From contig CAISYK010000158.1 in NCBI GenBank assembly GCA_903889605.1, positions 1 to 7,330 on the forward strand: DNA of 7,330 nucleotides. Reading direction: 5' to 3'. How positions within the stretch are numbered: position 1 is the first letter of the stretch; every line of letters starts with the position of its first letter. The position numbers and the translations under genes were made by a program. The notes below the pieces were generated by a model. It worked only from the letters and a program-made list of their open reading frames with translations, did no database searches and was not told where the DNA came from. Origin of the DNA: an uncultured Bacteroidota bacterium (GTDB taxonomy: Bacteria; Bacteroidota; Bacteroidia; 2-12-FULL-35-15). Shown piece by piece: positions 1 to 5,610 of the stretch.

Positions 1-114
1 AACCAATTCTGGATTTGATTCCAGTTTGGCTTCAAATAACAATTTATCTTCAAGACTTAACTTGCCTTCAAAATAACTTTCAATTTCTTCTATATTTTTC
101 AAAACTTCACTCAT
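1..114 (-). CDS. Partial gene downstream of ECF sigma factor, anti-sigma-like N-terminus
   Basis: Reading the minus strand from the ATG at 114 gives 38 open codons to the window edge, beginning MSEVLKNIEEIESYF and continuing EGKLSLEDKLLFEAKLES, NPELV. The acidic, helical pattern of 'I..Y..GKLS.E....FE..L..NPEL' is known from N-termini of Bacteroidota proteins encoded next to ECF sigma factors, many of which carry a later transmembrane segment and act as anti-sigma or envelope proteins. Its ATG overlaps the sigma factor stop by one base (TAATG), so the two are probably co-transcribed and translationally coupled. The rest lies outside the window, so a membrane segment or zinc-binding motif cannot be checked. 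The anti-sigma role is inference from position and N-terminal pattern only; a structural membrane protein is equally possible. Confidence 0.72.
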   Translation of the reverse strand, partial: MSEVLKNIEEIESYFEGKLSLEDKLLFEAKLESNPELV

Positions 115-632
115 TAAAAAACCAACATTTTTAAATTCTTTTTCACCATTTCGGCCAACTTTTTAAAACACTCATACTTCTTCTTCTTTGCGACATTGGC
201 GTTTTTGTAGCCCATCCTTTCCGCAATTGTTTTCATATCCAGCTCTTCAAAATAATACATTTCCAGTACCTTTTTGCAATCCTCGCATTGTTCATCTAAA
301 AATCTACTAATTGTAGCCTTTATAAATTCTTGTTCTTCTTTGTCAGCCATAGTGTTTTCTATTTGGTTCTGACTATTAATCAAAGTAGATACATCAAAGG
401 TGACTTTACGAGATTCCTTTTTTTGAAAATTGATAACTTTGAACTTTCCGATAGCAAACAAATAAGTCTTCACCTCGCCAGTAATTTCGGTTAGTTGACC
501 ACTTTTAATATTATCATAAAAAGCAATGATTACATCCTGGAAAATATCTTTTGCATTTTCAGAATCACATCCATAATGGGTAAATGCGAAATGTATAAAC
601 TCATTTCTGTAAAGTTTATACGCATCTACCAA
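114..632 (-). CDS. ECF-type RNA polymerase sigma-70 factor (start uncertain)
   Basis: The product directs RNA polymerase to a set of promoters, as ECF sigma factors with only regions 2 and 4 do. Region 2 is visible at about residues 1-75, including AKDIFQDVIIAFY (27-39) and VKTYLFAIGKFKVINF (54-69), the core-binding and -10-recognition helices. Region 4 is at about 108-162, with the helix-turn-helix MKTIAERMGYKNANVAKKKK. The arrangement matches Bacteroidota ECF factors of about 170-190 residues. The listed start is TTG at 632 and there is no ATG or GTG between it and the in-frame stop at 699-701. The frame upstream reads IKQGNQQPLVDAYKLYRNEF, which looks like the normal family N-terminus, so the real start may be an unusual codon upstream (ATA at 656 or 665, CTG at 680). 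The overlapping downstream gene may encode its regulator. Family assignment is secure; the regulon is unknown. Confidence 0.9.
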   Translation of the reverse strand: MVDAYKLYRNEFIHFAFTHYGCDSENAKDIFQDVIIAFYDNIKSGQLTEITGEVKTYLFAIGKFKVINFQKKESRKVTFDVSTLINSQNQIENTMADKEEQEFIKATISRFLDEQCEDCKKVLEMYYFEELDMKTIAERMGYKNANVAKKKKYECFKKLAEMVKKNLKMLVF

Positions 633-735
633 CGGTTGCTGATTACCTTGTTTTATTTGATATATGAGGGAAGTATGCAGGTATCTGTTCTGTTTATATT
701 AAAGCTCAAAAAACAATTCTATTTTCGGAACGAGG

Positions 736-743
736 CAAAAGTA
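736..743 (-). promoter_or_regulatory. Candidate -7 promoter element of the sigma factor gene
   Basis: On the minus strand this reads TACTTTTG, a full match to the Bacteroidota TAnnTTTG element. It would start transcription near 730, about 30 bases before the in-frame stop at 699-701, leaving a leader of 50-100 bases depending on the true sigma start. No clear TTTG -33 element is seen at the usual distance, and such a short motif is frequent in AT-rich DNA. Confidence 0.35.
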
Positions 744-781
744 CAAAAAATAGTTTCTGGTGAATTATTATGGGGTTGTGA

Positions 782-833
782 TAAAAAAAAGAAATAAGTA
801 AGCTAAGGCGGAACTCTTTGGGGGGGCTGAGCT
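782..833 (-). terminator. Weak terminator-like hairpin after the XRE gene
   Basis: Downstream of the 75-residue regulator, the minus strand can pair AGCTCAG (833-827) with CTTAGCT (807-801), six of seven positions. The 19-base loop contains a run of seven C. A T-rich tract follows (T8 opposite 783-790). Stem, then T tract, in the right place and orientation suggests an intrinsic terminator between the regulator and the sigma gene, but the stem is short and the loop long. Confidence 0.28.
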
Positions 834-851
834 AAACAAGATTTGACAAGA

Positions 852-1079
852 TTAATTACCCACTTCTTTCAACAAGTCAGACATTTTAATTTCCAGGGCT
901 TCGCATATTCTTTTGAGAACTTTGATAGATATATTCTGCTCTCCACGTAATATTCTCCTAATAGTACTTTCATTGACATCACAGACATTTGCAAACTCAA
1001 CATTTGATTTGAATTTTGCCTTTGCCTTTTTTCCAATGTAATCACCAATCGTAACAAGAATATCCTTTTCCTTTGACAT
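852..1079 (-). CDS. Small XRE (Cro/C1-type) helix-turn-helix regulator
   Basis: This 75-residue protein is almost entirely one DNA-binding domain. Residues 26-69 show the XRE pattern: FANVCDVNESTIRRILRGEQ (turn and recognition helix, with S38-T39-I40-R41-R42 as likely base contacts) followed by SIKVLKRICEALEIKMSDLL. There is no effector or dimerisation domain beyond it, so it probably binds as a dimer to a palindromic site. The divergent 258-bp region upstream contains a perfect 16-bp palindrome 34 bases before its ATG, a plausible autoregulatory operator. The ATG at 1079 is chosen because the domain starts soon after it; an overlapping ORF in another frame gives no recognisable protein. XRE proteins of this size occur as phage or plasmid-type repressors, antitoxins and orphan regulators. 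No toxin-like partner gene is adjacent, so orphan regulator is the best call. Confidence 0.85.
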   Translation of the reverse strand: MSKEKDILVTIGDYIGKKAKAKFKSNVEFANVCDVNESTIRRILRGEQNISIKVLKRICEALEIKMSDLLKEVGN

Positions 1080-1112
1080 ACATCAAATGTCATGGAATAT
1101 TAAAAAAACATC

Positions 1113-1128
1113 TCGCCATATATGGCGA
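1113..1128. promoter_or_regulatory. Perfect 16-bp palindrome, probable regulator operator
   Basis: TCGCCATATATGGCGA is identical to its own reverse complement. It sits between two divergent XRE genes, 34 bases upstream of the minus-strand one, and just upstream of a TATATTTG promoter-like element on the plus strand. Its GC-containing arms stand out in very AT-rich DNA. Dimeric helix-turn-helix repressors bind such sites, so one or both neighbouring regulators are the likely ligands. Binding itself is inference. Confidence 0.6.
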
Positions 1129-1135
1129 ATATTTA

Positions 1136-1143
1136 TATATTTG
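1136..1143 (+). promoter_or_regulatory. Candidate plus-strand -7 element beside the palindrome
   Basis: TATATTTG matches TAnnTTTG fully and begins 8 bases after the palindrome, which would then lie between the -33 and -7 positions, a usual place for a repressor site. Transcription would start near 1148 and run about 190 bases before the regulator at 1338. A weak hairpin (1152-1161 with 1180-1189, nine of ten positions) lies just downstream. No -33 element is clear. Confidence 0.25.
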
Positions 1144-1321
1144 TCAGAACCAAAACTCAAATCCAATGAAATAGCAATCTTTAAGTTTTTTGAATTAGAA
1201 TAAAAGTGTTCTTTTTTTTGTTTTTCCTGACCTATAAGAATGAACGTTGGAGCATTTTAAGCACCTGCGACTTTCAGATAAAGTATTCCTAATCAGAATA
1301 TTTTACTCGAATTAGTCATTT

Positions 1322-1329
1322 TACATTTG
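1322..1329 (+). promoter_or_regulatory. Candidate -7 promoter element of the second XRE gene
   Basis: TACATTTG is a full match to the Bacteroidota -7 element and ends 8 bases before the ATG at 1338. Transcription from it would start roughly at 1333-1337, giving an almost leaderless mRNA. An imperfect operator-like pair, TATTC (1284-1288) and GAATA (1296-1300), lies where the -33 region would be. No convincing TTTG -33 element is present. Confidence 0.4.
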
Positions 1330-1337
1330 TCGGGTAA

Positions 1338-1697
1338 ATGAATTTAGGTCAAAAAATAAAAAAGCTCCGTGAACTCAAGGATTACACGCAACAGTACGTT
1401 GCTGAAAAACTTGAAATTACCCAAAGCAGTTATAGCAAATTAGAAACTGGAACAGTTGATATTCCATTTTCTAAATTGGAGGAAATTGCCACTGCCTTGG
1501 GCATTTCAGTCGAAGATATTATTTCATTTAATGAAAATATGGTGTTCAATATTAAAAACAACAAAAAGGCAAACGGCTTGGTAATTAATCAAATCTCGCA
1601 AAACGAGAAAAAGCTGTATGACGAATACATTGAGTCACTGAAAGTTGAAAATTCATATCTAAAAAATATGATTGATAAATTATTAGATAAAAAATAG
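1338..1697 (+). CDS. XRE-family helix-turn-helix regulator with C-terminal coiled coil
   Basis: The 119-residue product begins MNLGQKIKKLRELKDYTQQ, the standard opening of an XRE domain, so the ATG at 1338 is well supported. The domain covers about residues 3-62: TQQYVAEKLEITQSSYSKLE contains the turn and recognition helix, and FSKLEEIATALGISVEDII closes the fold. Residues 63-85 form an Asn-rich linker, and 88-119 (ending KNMIDKLLDKK) are charged and heptad-like, consistent with a dimerising coiled coil. This architecture is common among Bacteroidota chromosomal regulators. It is divergent from the small XRE gene at 852-1079 and may share control of the region between them. It is separated by 212 bases from the surface-protein gene downstream, so regulation of that gene is possible but unproven. 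No metabolic or sensor domain is seen. Confidence 0.9.
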   Translation: MNLGQKIKKLRELKDYTQQYVAEKLEITQSSYSKLETGTVDIPFSKLEEIATALGISVEDIISFNENMVFNIKNNKKANGLVINQISQNEKKLYDEYIESLKVENSYLKNMIDKLLDKK

Positions 1698-1909
1698 TCT
1701 GATAAAGAATTAAAAGTCGAATAAAAATCAACATTACTTCTCTTTACTGAATCTCCTATTTTTATTGCTATGGGGAGACAAATTGCACGAAATAAATAGA
1801 ACGCATTAAATAATTTGCTTTTTACAGTCACCTTTTAAAGTTTCGTTTGATTAAGTAATAAACCACTTAAAGAAAAGCTAAAAGAAATATTAACCTCTAA
1901 AAAAAACAG
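1698..1909 (+). promoter_or_regulatory. Spacer upstream of the LamG surface-protein gene
   Basis: This 212-base stretch has no credible gene. The best promoter-like sequence is TTCGTTTG at 1842-1849, one mismatch from TAnnTTTG, with a TTTG at 1814-1817 that is a few bases too far upstream for a normal -33 element. A short hairpin, TCTCC (1752-1756) with GGAGA (1774-1778), has no T tract after it. The leader ends in an A-rich run before the ATG at 1910 with no Shine-Dalgarno sequence. Confidence 0.25.
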
Positions 1910-4906
1910 ATGAAAACAAAACTACTTTCTATTACGGCAGCTTTTGCATTAGCTATGAATGCTTATGCGCAAATACCAACAAATGGATTAGTTGCATACT
2001 ACCAGTTTAATGGTAATGCAAATGATTTGAGTGGTAATGGGAACAATGGAACTGTTACCAGTGCCACCTTAGTTGCCGACAGAAATGGAAATTCAAACTC
2101 AGCTTACTCATTTAATGGCACTACTTCATATATCGACATTCTAAATAGTTCTTCTTTAAACAACTTTGGTTCAAACGCAATGACGGTTGTGTTCTGGGGT
2201 AAGATTTTATCTGCTCCTACAAGTGGATATAATGGAATAATTATTAGTAAGCAATCGGGTAGCGGTTTGACACAGCAAGGTTTTGATGTGGCCGTAAATT
2301 CAACTAATAATACATATTTACGTGCAGGTAGCAGTGGAGGGCAGTATGCTGGAGGCGGTACAGGAAATGCAACGATAAATGTTTATCATCACTATGTTTT
2401 GATTTATGATAACGGTACATCAACTTGCTATTTGGATGGAGCATTAATTAGTTCGACTCCAGGTTCAGCAGCAACAATAGGCGCAAATACAATGAATTTA
2501 CTTATTGGTAAAGCGAATTGGTCAAATGTCAACGCTCCTAATTTTAATGGAATTTTGGACGAGTTAGAGATATACAATAGAGGACTAACCCCTACGGAAG
2601 TAACTCAGATTTATTCAGGTTCTTGTAATACAGTTGATATCACAACGGGGCTGGTTGGAAAATATGATTTTACAGGTAATGCAAATGACAATTCAGGCAA
2701 TGGAAATAATGGAACTGTTAATGGAGCAACACTGACAACCGACAGATTCGGAAACGCTAATTCCGCATACAATTTTAATGGAAGCAGCAATTATATTGAT
2801 GTTCTGAACAACTCTTCATTAAATTTTTCAAACAATACTTCTTTTACTATATCCTCATGGATTAAATTGAACGGTTCAAATGTAAACTATAGTGGTATTG
2901 TTACAAAAATGGACAACTCAGGAAATGGATATCAGTTTGTAGTTGGGAACACTACGGCATTAAATAAATTGGCAACCGAATTTGGTCAGGGAGGAACAGG
3001 TGTTTCATTTGTTGGAAATCAAAATCTGAATGATGGCAACTGGCACAATGTAATATATGTTGCTGACAGAGTAGCCAATACAATAAGTTTTTATGTGGAT
3101 AATGTTTTAGACATACAAACTACAAGTGCCAATGTTTCAGCTGCTAATGTTGATAATACAGCTCATTTAAAAATAGGGGTTGATAGGACTATGGTAGATT
3201 ATTTTAAAGGTACAATGGATGATATAAAAATATACAATAAGGCTTTAACAACCTGTGATATTGATAGTTTGTATACTATGCCAAACCTTTGTGTTGGAAT
3301 CACTGCGAACATCAGCGCAAGCGGTCCTTTAACATTTTGCCAGGGTGGCAATGTTATATTAACAGCTACAGCAGCTACAAGTTATTTATGGACCAATAAT
3401 GCAACAACACAAAGCATCACTGTTAGTACCGCTGGAGCTAACAGTGTGACTACAATAAATTCCAATGGTTGTCCTGCAACATCAGCAACAACGACAGTAA
3501 CCGTAAATTCAAAACCTACTGTATTAACTACTAACCCCTCAGCGGTTTGTTCACCTTCAACTGTAAACATCACTTTGCCCGCAATAACAGTGGGTTCAAC
3601 TGGAGGTTTAACATATACCTACTTCACCAATGCTGGAGCTACAACTCCATATCTAACACCAACAACAGCTACAAGTGGTACGTATTATATTGTAGGCGCA
3701 ACAGGTAACAGTTGCTCTGATACTACAGCATTGACAGTAACCACAAATCCAAAGCCAACAGTGGTTACAGTAAATCCCATAGCAGTTTGTTCTCCTTTAA
3801 CTATTGACCTAACTTTACCAGCAATAACAACAGGCTCAACAGGAGGTCTAACTTATACTTACTATACTAATGCTGGAGCTTCAACACCATATACAACACC
3901 AACCTCAGCAACCAATGGTACGTATTATATTGTAGGCGCAACAGGTAACAGCTGCTCTGATACCACCGCAGTAATAGTTACAGTAAACTCATCAGATATT
4001 ACTTCGGGATTGGTAGCAAGATATGATTTTACTGGCAATGCGAATGACCTAAGTGGAAATAGTTTAAATGGTACGGTTACGGGAGCTGTATTAACTTCGG
4101 ATAGGTTCGGAAACGCAAATTCCGCATACAGTTTTAATGGAACCAGCAACTATATTGATGTACTTGATAATTCGTCTTTAAACTTTTCAAACAACTCTTC
4201 ATTTACAATATCCTCCTGGATTAAATTGAATGGCTCAAATGTCAATTATAGCGGTATCGTCACAAAAATGGACAACTCAGGAAATGGTTACCAGTTTGTT
4301 GTTGGGAACACTACGGCATTAAATAAATTGGCAACCGAATTTGGTCAGGGAGGTACAGGTGTTTCTTTTCAAGGAAATCAAAATTTGAATGATGGCAATT
4401 GGCATAATGTACTATATATTGTAGACAGAGTGGCTAATACAATAAGTTTTTATGTGGATAATGTTTTAGACACACAAACTACAAGTGCCAATGTTTCGAC
4501 TGCTAATGTTGATAATACAGCTCATTTAAAAATTGGAGTTGACAGGACAATGGTAGATTATTTTAAAGGTACAATGGATGACATAAAAATATACAATAAG
4601 GCTTTAACTACCTGTGATATTGATAGCTTGTTTAATTTACCAAATCCTTTATCAACCAAAATAACTGAAAGCAAGATTGACTTGGTATCAACTATTTATC
4701 CCAATCCTGCAACAAGCAACATACGAATTGATGGATTGGCCAAAGGAAACTTTGTTGAACTCTTGGATTTAACTGGGCGTGTTATTTTAACAACTAAGGA
4801 ATCGCAAATTGATATTTCAAATTTCAACAATGGATTGTATTTCTTACGAGTATTTGATACTAAAGAAAATAAAGTAATCAAGACCTTCAAATTGATTAAA
4901 GAATAA
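1910..4906 (+). CDS. Secreted multi-LamG adhesin-like protein with T9SS type A sorting domain
   Basis: The 998-residue product begins with a signal peptide (1-20, cleavage expected after AYA before Q21), which fixes the ATG. Three LamG/concanavalin A-like jelly-roll domains (Laminin_G_3 type) lie at about 24-237, 243-456 and 696-909; landmarks are the opening GLV.(K/R/Y)Y.F and the WHNV strands at 378-381 and 831-834. Between the second and third is a stretch of Ig-like modules: one at about 462-533, then two 80-residue repeats at 535-614 and 615-694, each with two Cys. The C-terminus (928-998) is a T9SS type A sorting domain with YPNP (930-933), LLDLTGRVI (951-959) and GLYFLRV (975-981). The family route is Sec export, then T9SS passage over the outer membrane, then removal of the sorting domain and attachment or release. 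LamG domains usually bind carbohydrate or protein ligands, so adhesion is inferred; no catalytic domain is visible. Confidence 0.92.
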   Translation: MKTKLLSITAAFALAMNAYAQIPTNGLVAYYQFNGNANDLSGNGNNGTVTSATLVADRNGNSNSAYSFNGTTSYIDILNSSSLNNFGSNAMTVVFWGKILSAPTSGYNGIIISKQSGSGLTQQGFDVAVNSTNNTYLRAGSSGGQYAGGGTGNATINVYHHYVLIYDNGTSTCYLDGALISSTPGSAATIGANTMNLLIGKANWSNVNAPNFNGILDELEIYNRGLTPTEVTQIYSGSCNTVDITTGLVGKYDFTGNANDNSGNGNNGTVNGATLTTDRFGNANSAYNFNGSSNYIDVLNNSSLNFSNNTSFTISSWIKLNGSNVNYSGIVTKMDNSGNGYQFVVGNTTALNKLATEFGQGGTGVSFVGNQNLNDGNWHNVIYVADRVANTISFYVDNVLDIQTTSANVSAANVDNTAHLKIGVDRTMVDYFKGTMDDIKIYNKALTTCDIDSLYTMPNLCVGITANISASGPLTFCQGGNVILTATAATSYLWTNNATTQSITVSTAGANSVTTINSNGCPATSATTTVTVNSKPTVLTTNPSAVCSPSTVNITLPAITVGSTGGLTYTYFTNAGATTPYLTPTTATSGTYYIVGATGNSCSDTTALTVTTNPKPTVVTVNPIAVCSPLTIDLTLPAITTGSTGGLTYTYYTNAGASTPYTTPTSATNGTYYIVGATGNSCSDTTAVIVTVNSSDITSGLVARYDFTGNANDLSGNSLNGTVTGAVLTSDRFGNANSAYSFNGTSNYIDVLDNSSLNFSNNSSFTISSWIKLNGSNVNYSGIVTKMDNSGNGYQFVVGNTTALNKLATEFGQGGTGVSFQGNQNLNDGNWHNVLYIVDRVANTISFYVDNVLDTQTTSANVSTANVDNTAHLKIGVDRTMVDYFKGTMDDIKIYNKALTTCDIDSLFNLPNPLSTKITESKIDLVSTIYPNPATSNIRIDGLAKGNFVELLDLTGRVILTTKESQIDISNFNNGLYFLRVFDTKENKVIKTFKLIKE
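2636..3271 (+). repeat. LamG repeat, copy A (second LamG domain)
   Basis: This 636-bp segment encodes residues 243-454 and recurs 1359 bp downstream at 3995-4630. By eye the two proteins differ at about 20 of some 212 positions. Residues 311-367 are identical in both copies, and the DNA at 2942-2994 is identical for 53 bases to 4301-4353. Confidence 0.9.
3512..3751 (+). repeat. Ig-like 80-residue repeat, copy 1
   Basis: It encodes residues 535-614, opening KPTVLTTNPSAVCSPSTV and ending in a TYYIVGATGNSCSDTTA strand. It repeats at exactly 240 bp at 3752-3991. The two Cys (547 and 602) may form a disulphide. The DNA at 3676-3711 is identical to 3916-3951. Confidence 0.85.
3752..3991 (+). repeat. 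Ig-like 80-residue repeat, copy 2
   Basis: It encodes residues 615-694, opening KPTVVTVNPIAVCSPLTI, with both Cys kept (627 and 682). The 3' half is more conserved with copy 1 than the 5' half, and it runs straight into the third LamG domain. Confidence 0.85.
3995..4630 (+). repeat. LamG repeat, copy B (third LamG domain)
   Basis: It encodes residues 696-907, the near-identical partner of 2636-3271. Substitutions cluster in the first 50 residues and in the strand around 839-863, while 764-820 and 866-907 are unchanged, a patchy pattern that fits recent duplication with possible gene conversion. Confidence 0.9.
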
Positions 4907-4987
4907 TTACCTATTTCAATCTTGAAAAATTGCAATTCTATGTCAATTTTAGTTGAAAGTAAGACCAACTTTAACCAGTAGGTAATT
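4905..4987 (+). other. Possible three-way-junction RNA structure between surface-protein genes
   Basis: The stem AATTACCTA (4905-4913) pairs perfectly with TAGGTAATT (4979-4987). Inside it are two more hairpins: AAAATTG (4926-4932) with CAATTTT (4944-4950), and GTT-AAAGT (4952-4960, one bulged G) with ACTTTAAC (4968-4975). It begins at the stop codon of the LamG gene. It is followed by an A run, not a T run, so it is not a classic terminator on the plus strand; it could protect mRNA ends or be chance pairing in AT-rich DNA. Confidence 0.35.
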
Positions 4988-5089
4988 TAAAAAAAAACAA
5001 TAAACTAAATGTAAATAAACTTTGGTTCAGATATATTGGGAATGAAAATTACGAATTGCATTTTACTAAATAACATAAACACTTATACT

Positions 5090-5584
5090 ATGAAAACAAA
5101 ATTATTGTTATTATCTGCATTAGCTTTTGGTATAAAGACCAATGCACAATCAATCTCACCACAGGTCTTTTCCACTACTGGTGATTATTATACCGCCTCT
5201 ACTTCCTCATTAAGTTGGACAATGGGAGAACCAATGATTGACACCTATTCAAATTCGCAATCAATGATTACGCAGGGCTTTCAACAACCCTTTTTCTCCC
5301 TAACAACGGGTGTCATGGATGTTTCTGTGTTGAAATTAGATATTGATGTTTATCCAAACCCATTTAATTATTTTCTCACCATTAAAACAAAAGATGCAAC
5401 GCAAGAAATTAACTCTATTGTATTGATAGATGTTTCAGGAAAAGAAATTACAACATCTTTTATTCGTAAATCCACTGGCATTTTTGAAGTCAATACCAGT
5501 GAGCTTGCCTCAGGGTTATATGTCCTGAAAATATCGAACAATCAAAATCAATGTGCTTACTACAAAATTCAAAAAAATAATTAA
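5090..5584 (+). CDS. Small secreted protein with T9SS type A sorting domain
   Basis: The ATG at 5090 is chosen over an in-frame TTG at 5036 because it starts directly at a signal peptide (MKTKLLLLSALAFGIKTNA, cleavage expected before Q20) resembling that of the LamG protein upstream. The mature part is short: residues 21-75 hold a module with SSLSWTMGEPMIDTY and MITQGFQQP. I recognise this from many small Bacteroidota secreted proteins, but it has no known function. Residues 86-164 are the T9SS type A sorting domain, with VYPNPF (87-92), IVLIDVSGKEI (110-120) and SGLYVLKIS (141-149). The predicted route is Sec, then T9SS, to the cell surface or medium. It ends 26 bases before the S74 fibre-like gene on the same strand, so the two are very likely one operon. 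No catalytic motif is visible; a structural or anchoring partner role is inference. Confidence 0.88.
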   Translation: MKTKLLLLSALAFGIKTNAQSISPQVFSTTGDYYTASTSSLSWTMGEPMIDTYSNSQSMITQGFQQPFFSLTTGVMDVSVLKLDIDVYPNPFNYFLTIKTKDATQEINSIVLIDVSGKEITTSFIRKSTGIFEVNTSELASGLYVLKISNNQNQCAYYKIQKNN

Positions 5585-5610
5585 TCACTTAAATCTAAAA
5601 TCCAAAAATC

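Noticed and set aside
495..797. Plus-strand ORF of 100 codons opposite the sigma gene
   Set aside because: It lies antisense to a secure sigma factor and its promoter region, is low in complexity, and resembles no protein family I know.
869..1093. Minus-strand ORF of 74 codons overlapping the small XRE gene
   Set aside because: It is a shifted frame of the same DNA; only the 852-1079 frame gives a helix-turn-helix protein.
852..1697. Toxin-antitoxin system formed by the two XRE genes
   Set aside because: Both proteins look like DNA-binding regulators, they are divergent, and no toxin-like gene sits next to either.
1589..1831. Minus-strand ORF of 80 codons across the end of the second XRE gene
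   Set aside because: Phe/Ser/Tyr-rich shadow of the coiled-coil coding sequence, with no domain pattern.
3512..3991. CRISPR-like array
   Set aside because: The repeats are 240-bp coding units in one frame of a surface protein, with no short repeats and unique spacers.
3382..4149. Minus-strand ORFs inside the LamG gene (3382-3573 and 3925-4149)
   Set aside because: Both are antisense to repetitive Thr-rich coding sequence; Val-rich shadows of this kind are expected there.
4696..4968. Minus-strand ORF of 90 codons over the LamG 3' end
   Set aside because: It is antisense to a clear T9SS sorting domain and has no recognisable features of its own.
5036..5089. N-terminal extension of the small T9SS protein from TTG at 5036
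   Set aside because: The extra 18 residues would precede a standard signal peptide that starts exactly at the ATG at 5090.
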